Assembly (NCBI RefSeq): GCF_000956465.1
Contig: NZ_JYJA01000028.1
Location: 1-64,000 of the forward strand
Length of the DNA: 64,000 nt
Direction of reading: 5' to 3'
DNA from: Microbacterium trichothecenolyticum
GTDB taxonomy: Bacteria > Actinomycetota > Actinomycetes > Actinomycetales > Microbacteriaceae
Under the pieces are notes generated by a model. That model saw only the letters and a list, made by a program, of their open reading frames with translations, ran no database searches and was not told the origin of the DNA. Made by a program: the position numbers and the translations under genes. Positions 1 to 7,610 of the stretch are shown piece after piece; position 1 is the first letter of the stretch; every line of letters begins with the position of its first letter.

Positions 1-94
1 CGAAGGGCTCGACCTCGACCTCCTCGCATACGTGGAGCGACGCGACGCCGGAGCCGGCGCCCTCGCCGACCCGTATCGCGAGCACATCGGGCGC
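1..94. repeat. Left arm of a 94-bp exact inverted repeat at the window edge
   Basis: Bases 1-94 equal the reverse complement of 524-617 without mismatch (base i pairs with 618-i); identity stops at base 95. On the plus strand the arm encodes the peptide (…VERRDAGAGALADPYREHIG) that the minus-strand gene encodes at 524-617. It may extend left of the window. Confidence 0.95.
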
Positions 95-1558
95 CGGGGC
101 CGCGGGGCGGTCGGCGGGCGCACCGTAGGCGGGTTGCGCGGGCGCACCATACGCCGGCTGCGCGGGCGCACCGTAGGCAGGCTGTGCCGGGGCACCGTAC
201 GCCGGCTGCGCCGGCGCTCCGTACGCAGGCTGGGCCGGCGCGCCGTACGCAGGCTGGGCCGGCGCTCCGTACGCAGGCTGGGCCGGCGCGCCGTACCCGG
301 GCGGCACGCCGTAGCCCGGCTGGGCGGGTGCTCCGTACCCGGGCGGCACGCCGTAGCCCGGCTGCGGACCGTACCCCGCCGGCGGACCGTAGCCCGGCTG
401 CGCCGGCGTCGTGGAGAACACCGCGCCGGCCGGCGTTGGGTACGCCGGGGTCGCATATCCGGCCGGGTACGGCGTGTAGCCGGGCACCGGGTATGCCCCG
501 GGAACGCCCCGCGGCGCGATCTCGCGCCCGATGTGCTCGCGATACGGGTCGGCGAGGGCGCCGGCTCCGGCGTCGCGTCGCTCCACGTATGCGAGGAGGT
601 CGAGGTCGAGCCCTTCGCGGCGCATGCGGCAGTCGATGTAGATGAGAGCGGTCGCGGTGGACTGCACGACGACGGCGACCGACTGCAGGAGCAGCGTGAG
701 CACCTGCGTGAGGAGCGTCGCGGCGATGAAGCCGATGATGGCGGTCGGCTCGGGATCGCCCGTCGGCGCGATGATCGTCGTCAGCCCCATCGAGAGGAAG
801 CTCATGGGCAGGCTCACGACCTGCGCGACGGCGGCGAAGATGACGCTGATCACCAGGATGATGCCGAGGGCCGGCCAGAAGCGCCGGCGCGTGAGGGTCC
901 ACGAACGCGACAGCGCCTGGAGGATCGTGGCGTGCTCGACGATGATGGCGGCCGGCACCAGCAGGAGCTTGATCATCAGCCACCACGTGAGGGGGATGGC
1001 CGCGAGGATGACGAGGATCGTGAGCAGGATCGCCGCCGGCGGGGCCGCGATCGCGATGCCGATGATCCCGAGCACGACCACAGCGACGACCGCGACGATC
1101 GCCAGGACGACGAGCAGCGAGTAGCCGATGAGGCGCCATGCGATCGGCTTGACCTGACGCCAGAGCGCGCCGAGGGTCTGCTTCTCGGCGACGGCGGCGT
1201 GCGTCACCTCGACGACGACGATGCCCTGCACGATGACGCTGAGCGCGCCCGCCGCGAGGGAGAGCACGATGCCGGCGACGGCGGTGAGCGCGATCGAGCC
1301 CGCCATGACGGTGTCGTACTCCTCGGTGCCGGGCCGCAGCGTGTCGAGGCGCGAGAACGACGCCCACCCGATGGCGAGCACGCCGCCGAGGACGACGATG
1401 TAGGCGAGCGTCTGCACGACGAGCGCGAAGCCCAGCAGCACGCGCGGGTTCTGCCGCAGCGCCGAGAACGAGCGGCCCAGGATCGTGCCGAACGACAGCG
1501 GGTGCAGCGGGATGATCCCGGGGCGTGACGCCGGCGTCCAGGCCGGGTATGCGGACAC
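1..1558 (-). CDS. Multi-pass membrane protein with Tyr-Gly-Ala-Pro repeat tail (partial, C-terminus off window)
   Basis: I translated this gene directly from the complement. It starts at GTG 1558, behind a GAGAGGGG ribosome binding site, and runs off the left edge without a stop. Roughly residues 20-310 form several long hydrophobic segments, resembling the membrane domain found with glycerophosphoryl diester phosphodiesterases. A Pro/Tyr/Gly-rich tail follows, with seven YGAPAQPA-type octapeptides. It is divergent from mtrA, a frequent actinobacterial arrangement. The last 94 bases before the edge are an exact inverted copy of 524-617, so the final ~31 residues read here are probably not the true C-terminus. 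The function is unknown; no catalytic phosphodiesterase domain is present. Confidence 0.8.
   Translation of the reverse strand, partial: MSAYPAWTPASRPGIIPLHPLSFGTILGRSFSALRQNPRVLLGFALVVQTLAYIVVLGGVLAIGWASFSRLDTLRPGTEEYDTVMAGSIALTAVAGIVLSLAAGALSVIVQGIVVVEVTHAAVAEKQTLGALWRQVKPIAWRLIGYSLLVVLAIVAVVAVVVLGIIGIAIAAPPAAILLTILVILAAIPLTWWLMIKLLLVPAAIIVEHATILQALSRSWTLTRRRFWPALGIILVISVIFAAVAQVVSLPMSFLSMGLTTIIAPTGDPEPTAIIGFIAATLLTQVLTLLLQSVAVVVQSTATALIYIDCRMRREGLDLDLLAYVERRDAGAGALADPYREHIGREIAPRGVPGAYPVPGYTPYPAGYATPAYPTPAGAVFSTTPAQPGYGPPAGYGPQPGYGVPPGYGAPAQPGYGVPPGYGAPAQPAYGAPAQPAYGAPAQPAYGAPAQPAYGAPAQPAYGAPAQPAYGAPAQPAYGAPADRPAAPAPDVLAIRVGEGAGSGVASLHVCEEVEVEPF
118..285. repeat. Seven tandem 24-bp units encoding YGAPAQPA
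   Basis: Seven consecutive 24-bp units (118-141 up to 262-285) differ by a few synonymous or Gly/Ala changes. A longer 42-bp variant with GVPPGYG follows. Units are in frame and encode a disordered Pro-rich tail of the minus-strand membrane protein. Confidence 0.9.
524..617. repeat. Right arm of the 94-bp inverted repeat
   Basis: This is the partner of 1-94, separated by a 429-bp loop. It lies in the minus-strand membrane protein gene, just after the hydrophobic domain, and looks like the original copy because it keeps that gene's frame. Confidence 0.95.
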
Positions 1559-1801
1559 GATTCCCCTCTCGGTCGGCGGCGCGTCGCGGGGTGTGCGGCG
1601 CGTCGGCCGCGCCCTCAGGACGGCGCTTGCCCCTATCGTTCCATATCGAACGGATGCTGCAGCCGCCGTGTGGATGAGCCTCTCGGTGTCCGTTCGGGCG
1701 AGCTTCGGCCGGTCCACAGCCCCGGTCGACTACTCTGTGGGAAGCGCATGGGGACGCGCACGTCATCCTCTGCGCCTGGACAGAAGGAACGAACGCGCGC
1801 G

Positions 1802-2482
1802 ATGACTTCACGCATCCTGGTGGTCGACGATGACACCGCCCTTGCCGAGATGATCGGGATCGTGCTGCGCACGGAGGGATTCGAGACGGTCTTCTGCGCG
1901 GACGGTGCCGAGGCCGTCGACGCGTGGCGCACCGAGCGTCCAGACCTCATCCTCCTCGACCTGATGCTGCCCGGCATGGACGGCATCGAGATCTGCACCC
2001 GGATCCGCGCCGAGTCCGGCATCCCGATCATCATGCTCACCGCCCGCACCGACACCGCCGACGTCGTGAAGGGCCTCGAGTCGGGCGCCGACGACTACAT
2101 CGTCAAGCCGTTCAACCCGAAGGAGCTGGTCGCCCGCATCCGCACCCGGCTGCGCCCGGCGAGCCAGCCGGCGAACGACTCGCTGCGGATCGGCGATCTC
2201 ACCGTCGACGTCGCCGCGCACGAGGTGCGCCGCGGCGACGGGCCGATCGCCCTGACCCCCCTCGAATTCGAGCTGCTCGTCGCCCTGGCATCCAAGCCCC
2301 AGCAGGTGTTCTCGCGCGAGATGCTGCTCGAGCAGGTGTGGGGCTACCACTACAAGGCCGACACGCGCCTGGTGAACGTGCACGTGCAGCGGTTGCGGGC
2401 CAAGGTCGAGAAGGACCCCGACAACCCCAAGATCGTGACGACCGTGCGCGGTGTCGGATACCGCGCCGGCGCCGTCGTCTAG
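1802..2482 (+). CDS. mtrA: Response regulator MtrA
   Basis: OmpR/PhoB-type response regulator of 226 residues. The receiver domain carries the acidic patch D9-D10-D11, phosphoacceptor D53 (LLDLMLPG) and the conserved Lys in DYIVKPF; a winged-helix output domain follows. The start at ATG 1802 gives the family N-terminus MTSRILVVDDD and has GAAGGA upstream; the longer open frame from 1670 would add an unlikely extension. A TACTCT -10 lies at 1731-1736. It is followed after 6 bp by its kinase mtrB and then lpqB, the conserved actinobacterial order. MtrAB controls cell-wall hydrolases, osmotic response and division. Confidence 0.97.
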   Translation: MTSRILVVDDDTALAEMIGIVLRTEGFETVFCADGAEAVDAWRTERPDLILLDLMLPGMDGIEICTRIRAESGIPIIMLTARTDTADVVKGLESGADDYIVKPFNPKELVARIRTRLRPASQPANDSLRIGDLTVDVAAHEVRRGDGPIALTPLEFELLVALASKPQQVFSREMLLEQVWGYHYKADTRLVNVHVQRLRAKVEKDPDNPKIVTTVRGVGYRAGAVV

Positions 2483-2488
2483 ACGGCC

Positions 2489-4201
2489 ATGACGGCGCCC
2501 ATCACGGCCGTGACGCCGGCGCGCGCCCGCGTCCGGTGGTGGCGCCTCTGGCGGGCTTGGCCGGGGGACATCGCGGGCCTCTGGCGGCGCTCCCTCCGGT
2601 TCCGCACGATCCTCGTCACGATCGGCCTCACGGCGCTGGCCGTCGTGGTCGCCTGCGTGTGGATGGCCCTCGCCATCCAGAACGACCTGTTCGCCTCTCG
2701 CAAGGATCAGGTGCTGATGGACGCCGAGCAGGCGCGCGCCGCGGCGCAGCGGACCCTCGACGCCTCGGTGCAGAACGACTCCATCCAGTTGCAGAACGTC
2801 ATGACCCTGGCGTTCACGGCGCTGCGCGATCAGTCGTCCGCCGTGATCGTGGGCGCCTACCGCATCGGGCCCCTCGTGCCCAACGCGCCGCAGGACTTCA
2901 GCACCAACGAGGAGGTGATGAACGAGCTGCTCACGACGCCGATGCGGGCGCTCGTGCGCACCAACCCCGACCAGCAGATCTGGCAGCCGGTGGCCCTTCC
3001 CGACGGCGACGACACGACGGTCCCGGGAATCCTGGTCGGGCAGCAGCTCACCATCGATCGCGTCGCGTCGTACGAGCTGTACCTCGCGTACGACCTCGCG
3101 AACGCGCCCGAGACGCTCACCTTCGTTCAGCGGACGCTGTGGGTCGTCGGCATCGGCCTCGTGCTCCTGATCAGCGGCATCGCCTGGTTCGTCCTGCGAT
3201 CCGTGACCACCCCGATCAGCGAGGCGGCCGACACGAGCGCGAAGCTCGCGGCAGGGCGTCTCGACGTGCGCCTGGAGGTGCGCGGCGAGGACGAGCTGGC
3301 GACCCTCGGCCGGTCGTTCAACGCGATGGCCGACAGCATGGAGTCGCAGATCAAAGAGCTCGCCGACCTTTCGCTGGTGCAGCAGCGCTTCGTCTCCGAC
3401 GTGTCGCACGAGCTGCGCACCCCGATGACGACGATCCGCCTCGCCGCCGACATGATCAACGACCAGCGGGAGGACTTCGATCCGGCCACCGCGCGCGCGG
3501 CCGAGCTGCTGAACGCGCAGGTGCAGCGCTTCGAGACCCTGCTCACCGACCTGCTCGAGATCAGCCGGTACGACGCGGGCTCGGTGCAGCTCGAACTCGA
3601 GCCGACGAGCCTGGCCCACCTCGCCGAAGACGTGATCGGGTCGATGCAGCAGCTCGCCGAACAGCACGGCACGGACGTGCGCCTCGTGGCTCCCGGGGGA
3701 TATTCCCCCGTGGACATGGACCCGCGCCGCGTGCGGCGCGTGGTGCGCAACCTGCTCGGCAACGCGATCGAGCACGGCGAGGGGCGTCCTATCGTCGTCA
3801 GCGTCGACAGCAACCAGCAGGCCGTCGCCATCGGCGTCCGCGACTACGGCATGGGGATGAAGCCCGAGGACGTCGAGCACGTCTTCGACCGTTTCTGGCG
3901 AGCGGACCCCTCGCGCAAGCGCACGATCGGCGGCACCGGCCTCGGCCTGTCGATCGCGCTGGGCGACGCGAAGCTCCACGGCGGCGAACTGGCGGTGTGG
4001 TCGGAGGTCGGCCGGGGCACGAACTTCGTCCTGACCCTCCCGCGGCAGGCGATGCCGCTCGGGGGGGAGTCGCCGATCCCGGTCGATCCGGGCGATGACG
4101 CGGTCGCCGCCCTCGACGACCTCGGCCTCACCGCGCCGATCGAGCTGCCCCGAGACGGCGCGAGCGACACGGATGCCGGCACCCGGGGAGGATCCGCATG
4201 A
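2489..4201 (+). CDS. mtrB: Sensor histidine kinase MtrB
   Basis: Membrane histidine kinase of 570 residues. Visible are a first transmembrane helix near residues 32-55, an extracytoplasmic domain of about 155 residues, a second helix near 215-235, a HAMP linker, the H-box SDVSHELRTPM with His307, an N-box (RNLLGNAIEHG) and G-boxes (GTGLGLSIA). It phosphorylates MtrA. Its stop overlaps the lpqB start (ATGA at 4198-4201), so translation is probably coupled. The C-terminal ~50 residues after the ATPase domain are acidic and low in complexity. Confidence 0.97.
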   Translation: MTAPITAVTPARARVRWWRLWRAWPGDIAGLWRRSLRFRTILVTIGLTALAVVVACVWMALAIQNDLFASRKDQVLMDAEQARAAAQRTLDASVQNDSIQLQNVMTLAFTALRDQSSAVIVGAYRIGPLVPNAPQDFSTNEEVMNELLTTPMRALVRTNPDQQIWQPVALPDGDDTTVPGILVGQQLTIDRVASYELYLAYDLANAPETLTFVQRTLWVVGIGLVLLISGIAWFVLRSVTTPISEAADTSAKLAAGRLDVRLEVRGEDELATLGRSFNAMADSMESQIKELADLSLVQQRFVSDVSHELRTPMTTIRLAADMINDQREDFDPATARAAELLNAQVQRFETLLTDLLEISRYDAGSVQLELEPTSLAHLAEDVIGSMQQLAEQHGTDVRLVAPGGYSPVDMDPRRVRRVVRNLLGNAIEHGEGRPIVVSVDSNQQAVAIGVRDYGMGMKPEDVEHVFDRFWRADPSRKRTIGGTGLGLSIALGDAKLHGGELAVWSEVGRGTNFVLTLPRQAMPLGGESPIPVDPGDDAVAALDDLGLTAPIELPRDGASDTDAGTRGGSA

Positions 4202-5907
4202 CCCGGGTACGCGGCATCCTGGCCCTCATCCTCGCGCTGTGCGCGGTCGTCGTCACCGGCTGCGCCGGCTTTCCCACGAGCGGCCCGCCGGAGTACGGGC
4301 TCGAGAACGGCAACACCGGCAACGGCTCGCAGAACGTGGTGTTCATCCCGAACCGGCCGCAGCCGGGCGCCACGCCGCAGCAGATCGTCGAGGGTTTCAT
4401 CGACGCCGGTTCGGGTCCCGGCGTGCGTGGCAACTGGGCCGTCGCCCGCGAGTTCCTGGCACCTTCGCTCGCCGAGACATGGAATCCGGATGCGGGGGTG
4501 ATCGTCGACGAGCGAGCCGAGCGGGACTACGTCGAAACTGGCGAGGGCCTGGTCGATTTCGCCTCGGAGGTGGCAGGGACGGTCGACGACAGCGGCGCCT
4601 ACCAGCGGGCGGACCTGTCTCCCGGGAACTGGACGTTCGAACTCGCACAGCAGGACGATGGCGAGTGGCGCATCACCGAGGCGCCTGACGGGGTCTGGCT
4701 CGACGAGGCCCAGTTCCCGCAGGTGTTCCACCGCTACCCGCTCATGTACTTCGACCCGTCCTGGCAGTATCTTGTGCCCGACGTGCGCTGGTTCCCGGTC
4801 ACCAAGGCGGCGGGAAGCATCGCTCTGGCGCTGGTCAACAAGCCGAAGAGCGAGTGGCTGGCCGAATCGGTCGAGACAGCGTTCCCCGATGGAGTGTCAG
4901 CGGTCACAGTCGTGCCTACCGCCGACGAGGGCGTGTCCGACGTCGCGCTCACAGGCGAAGCGATGCTGGCCGCGAGCAGTGAAGCCCGCAACCGCATGCT
5001 GACGCAGCTCGAAGAGAGCCTGCGCGCCGCCGGCGTGGCCGAGGTCGTGATGACCGTGGACTCCGCCCCGATCGACGCGCAGCCCGTCGCGGTGCGCTCC
5101 ACTCGCGTGCCGGCCACGCCCCTGGTGCTGACGGAGGCCGGGTTCGGATTCCTCACGGGCGATGAGATCGACAAGATCCCCGGCCTCTCGGCTGCGGTCG
5201 AAGCCGCGTCGCCGCTGAGCGTGCAGGTCGGGGCCGAGCGCGATCTCGCCGCGGCGCGCCTCGCCTCAGGGGCGGTGGTGAGGCTGAACTCGGCCGGGAC
5301 CGAGCCCGAGGTGCTGGACACCCGGCCCGGATTGGTCGATCCCGTGATCGACCCGTACGGAGTCGTGTGGAGCGTCCCTCAGGACGACCCGGCCGCGCTG
5401 CGGGCCTATCTGCCCAACGGCGATGTGATCGAGGTCGCCGAGGCGTGGGGCGAAGGGACGGCCATCGCCGGCATGGCGCTGTCGCGCGACGGGACGCGCC
5501 TGGCCGCGCTCGTGAGCGCCGGCGGCCGCTCGGTGGTGTCGGTGGCCGGAGTCATCCGTGACGACATCGCGCCTGTGCGCCTCGGGCAGCCGATGCAGCT
5601 CGCCGTCGCGGGCGGTGCGGTGATCGGCGTCACGCGCATCGGAGTCACGTGGATCGACGACGTCTCGGTCGGCGTGCTGACCAGCGGCGCCGACGCCGAC
5701 TCGACGGTCATCGAGCAGGTGGTCGGCGCGCCGACCTCCACCTCGACGGCGCCTTCGGGCATGGCCTCGATCGCGGGCGGAAGCGGCATCTCGAGTCTGC
5801 GGCTTCGGGCCGAGGACGGCACGCTCTACGTCAAGCGCGGCACCAGCTGGCAGCCCACCGCGACGGGCGTCGGGGTCCTCGCGACCCAGCAGGGCGCGCC
5901 GCAGTAG
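4198..5907 (+). CDS. lpqB: Lipoprotein LpqB
   Basis: Exported lipoprotein of 569 residues with a signal peptide and lipobox VTGC (Cys22 would be lipidated). A GerMN-type domain follows and then a repetitive C-terminal half of the LpqB beta-propeller kind. In mycobacteria LpqB interacts with the MtrB sensor domain and modulates MtrA phosphorylation. The gene overlaps mtrB by 4 bp and closes the mtrAB-lpqB operon. Confidence 0.95.
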   Translation: MTRVRGILALILALCAVVVTGCAGFPTSGPPEYGLENGNTGNGSQNVVFIPNRPQPGATPQQIVEGFIDAGSGPGVRGNWAVAREFLAPSLAETWNPDAGVIVDERAERDYVETGEGLVDFASEVAGTVDDSGAYQRADLSPGNWTFELAQQDDGEWRITEAPDGVWLDEAQFPQVFHRYPLMYFDPSWQYLVPDVRWFPVTKAAGSIALALVNKPKSEWLAESVETAFPDGVSAVTVVPTADEGVSDVALTGEAMLAASSEARNRMLTQLEESLRAAGVAEVVMTVDSAPIDAQPVAVRSTRVPATPLVLTEAGFGFLTGDEIDKIPGLSAAVEAASPLSVQVGAERDLAAARLASGAVVRLNSAGTEPEVLDTRPGLVDPVIDPYGVVWSVPQDDPAALRAYLPNGDVIEVAEAWGEGTAIAGMALSRDGTRLAALVSAGGRSVVSVAGVIRDDIAPVRLGQPMQLAVAGGAVIGVTRIGVTWIDDVSVGVLTSGADADSTVIEQVVGAPTSTSTAPSGMASIAGGSGISSLRLRAEDGTLYVKRGTSWQPTATGVGVLATQQGAPQ

Positions 5908-5999
5908 GAGGTTCCTCCCCAGGCCGCCCACCGCGATGGCCGTCCACCGATGCGGGATGCCGGCACCGAGACCACCGCGCGCGCCGGGATGCTGAGGCG

Positions 6000-6662
6000 G
6001 TGATACCGGAGATCCTCGTCGCTGTGCGCGAGGCGTGCGCCGATGCGCTGGCGCTGCTGCTTCCCGTCTCGTGCGCGGGGTGCGACGAGCCCGACGTCGC
6101 CCTGTGCGAGCGCTGCGCGCTCGCCCTGGCTCCCGACCCCCGAACGCGGTTCATCGAGGCTCCGGGCGGCGTCGTCGCGGTGTGGAGCGGCCTCGCCTTC
6201 GAGGGGGTCGCGGCGCGGGTCCTGCGCGCGATCAAGGAGGAAGGGCGCACGAGCCTCGCCGAAGCGCTCGCTCCCGCCCTCGCGGCGGCGCTGGCCCACG
6301 CGGGCGCCGGAGACGCCGTGCTGGTGCCCCTGCCGACCTCGCGACAGTCGTATCGCCGGCGCGGCTACCGAGTGCCCGATCTGCTCGTGCGCCGCATCGG
6401 CCGGCGGCCGAGCCGCCTGCTCCGGTACGCCCGGCGCACCGCGGACCAGCGCGGGCTCGACCGCGACGCCCGGGCGCGCAACGTCGCGCGGAGCCTCGTG
6501 GCCACGGGCGGCGCGGGGCGGCGGGTCGTGGTCGTCGACGACGTCGTGACGACCGGTGCGAGCCTCGCCGAAGCGGTCCGCGCACTGCGTGCGGAGGGTG
6601 CCGACGTGGCGGCCGCGATCACCGTCGCGGCCACTCCGCGAAGGCGTCCCACGGGTCGGTGA
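6000..6662 (+). CDS. ComF-family phosphoribosyltransferase-like protein
   Basis: Protein of about 220 residues starting at GTG 6000; longer upstream in-frame starts would run into lpqB. It has an N-terminal zinc-finger-like Cys cluster (CAGC, then CERC ~12 residues later) and a C-terminal PRTase motif VVVVDDVVTTGASLAEA. This is the ComF/GntX architecture, linked in other bacteria to DNA uptake, though the role in actinobacteria is not established. It lies 92 bp after lpqB, a position seen in related genomes. Confidence 0.88.
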   Translation: MIPEILVAVREACADALALLLPVSCAGCDEPDVALCERCALALAPDPRTRFIEAPGGVVAVWSGLAFEGVAARVLRAIKEEGRTSLAEALAPALAAALAHAGAGDAVLVPLPTSRQSYRRRGYRVPDLLVRRIGRRPSRLLRYARRTADQRGLDRDARARNVARSLVATGGAGRRVVVVDDVVTTGASLAEAVRALRAEGADVAAAITVAATPRRRPTGR

Positions 6663-6692
6663 ACGGCTTCCCGACGCAATCGAAACTCACAG

Positions 6693-6721
6693 GTGACAGA
6701 GTCCGAACGCCCGGCTAGCGT
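6693..6721 (+). promoter_or_regulatory. Promoter of hpf
   Basis: A -35-like GTGACA (6693-6698) and a -10 TAGCGT (6716-6721) are separated by exactly 17 bp. Transcription should start near 6728, leaving a ~55-nt leader with a hairpin before hpf. Confidence 0.65.
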
Positions 6722-6742
6722 GGGGGAGACAAGGCGACTGAT

Positions 6743-6766
6743 GGTCCGCCCTTGGCCGGGCGGACC
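6743..6766 (+). promoter_or_regulatory. Hairpin in the hpf 5' leader
   Basis: GGTCCGCCC (6743-6751) and GGGCGGACC (6758-6766) form a 9-bp perfect stem with a 6-nt loop, 5 nt before the AAGGAGG ribosome binding site at 6772-6778. It may stabilise the mRNA or affect loading; there is no U-tract, so it is not an obvious terminator. Confidence 0.6.
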
Positions 6767-6784
6767 GGAACAAGGAGGTCAAGG

Positions 6785-7444
6785 ATGGAAACCAGCATCG
6801 TCGGCGTGGGAGTGGGGATCACAGATCGCTTCCGCGGTGTCGTCGAGGAGAAGGCCCTCCGCATCGAGAACCTCGCGCCCCGCGCTCAACGCGTGGAGGT
6901 CAAGGTCACGCACCGTGCGTATCACAACGGTCGCATGGAGGATGAGACCGTCGAACTCACCGTCAACGGCAAAGGCCCCGTCATCCGGGCCGAGGCGACG
7001 GACGGCGACAAGTTCACCGCTCTCGACCTCGCGGTCGACAAGCTGTGCGAACAGCTGCGCCGCGCGAAGGACAAGCGCGTCGACGCGCGCAACCACCCCC
7101 GCGGCGCCAAGTTCGAGAAGGGCAGCGGAGCGCTCCAGGGGATCGATCTGCAGCCCGCATCCGTCGACGTGCTCCGCGCCGTCGCCACCGGCGAGATCCC
7201 GATCATCACGGGCAATGAGGAGGAAGAGGGCTACACGCCCGTCGTCATCCGCACGAAGGAATTCCACCCCGAATGGATGTCGGTGGAGGAGGCCGTCGAC
7301 CGCATGGAGCTGGTCGGCCATGACTTCTTCCTGTTCATCGACGCCCGCACCGACCACCCCAGCGTCGTGTACCGCCGCAAGGGCTGGGACTACGGAGTGA
7401 TCTCGCTGACCACGCAGGCTCAGCCGGACGAACTGGCATCCTGA
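6785..7444 (+). CDS. hpf: Ribosome hibernation promoting factor, long form
   Basis: Protein of 219 residues with the N-terminus typical of actinobacterial long HPF (METSIVGVGVGITDRF). The N-terminal S30AE domain (about residues 1-100) binds the decoding region of the small subunit; after a charged linker, the C-terminal domain (about 155-215) dimerises and pairs 70S ribosomes into 100S particles. A strong AAGGAGG lies 6 nt before ATG 6785; a frame extending to 6752 has no such signal. It has its own promoter and a strong terminator, so it is probably monocistronic. It often precedes secA; here secA is 14 kb away. Confidence 0.96.
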   Translation: METSIVGVGVGITDRFRGVVEEKALRIENLAPRAQRVEVKVTHRAYHNGRMEDETVELTVNGKGPVIRAEATDGDKFTALDLAVDKLCEQLRRAKDKRVDARNHPRGAKFEKGSGALQGIDLQPASVDVLRAVATGEIPIITGNEEEEGYTPVVIRTKEFHPEWMSVEEAVDRMELVGHDFFLFIDARTDHPSVVYRRKGWDYGVISLTTQAQPDELAS

Positions 7445-7453
7445 CAGATACTC

Positions 7454-7489
7454 CGAGGGGTGCGGCTGCTCCGTCAGCCGCACCCCTCG
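7454..7489 (+). terminator. Terminator after hpf
   Basis: A 15-bp perfect stem: 7454-7468 pairs with 7475-7489 around a 6-nt loop (CTCCGT), beginning 9 nt after the hpf stop. There is no long T-run, as is common in high-GC actinobacteria. Confidence 0.85.
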
Positions 7490-7507
7490 TGCATCTGCGG
7501 ACGAGAA

Positions 7508-7586
7508 CGGATGCCGCGGCCCGGCCGAACGTCGATGGTATTCGGTATACCATCGACGGGTCGCGCCGGTCTGGCCGCGGCATCCG
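7508..7586. repeat. 14-bp inverted arms enclosing an operator
   Basis: CGGATGCCGCGGCC (7508-7521) and its exact complement (7573-7586) flank the palindrome at 7531-7557. The arms share the GGATGCCGCGGC module of the terminator at 51794-51836. The structure sits between hpf and the amidohydrolase gene. Confidence 0.8.
7531..7557. promoter_or_regulatory. GntR-type operator upstream of the amidohydrolase
   Basis: GTCGATGGTAT and ATACCATCGAC are perfect 11-bp arms around a 5-nt spacer. The right half contains the self-complementary core GGTATACC (7544-7551), typical of FCD-subfamily GntR operators. It lies 54 bp before the start of the amidohydrolase gene and probably controls it. No GntR gene is present in the window. 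Confidence 0.65.
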
Positions 7587-7610
7587 CTCATCCGTCGAGA
7601 GGCACCACCC

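Noticed and set aside
118..345. Repeat array as CRISPR
   Set aside because: Units are contiguous without spacers and in frame as YGAPAQPA.
32..1528. Plus-strand 498-codon open frame at the left edge
   Set aside because: It starts inside the inverted-repeat copy and then runs antisense to the membrane protein gene; the composition is Arg/Asp-rich shadow type.
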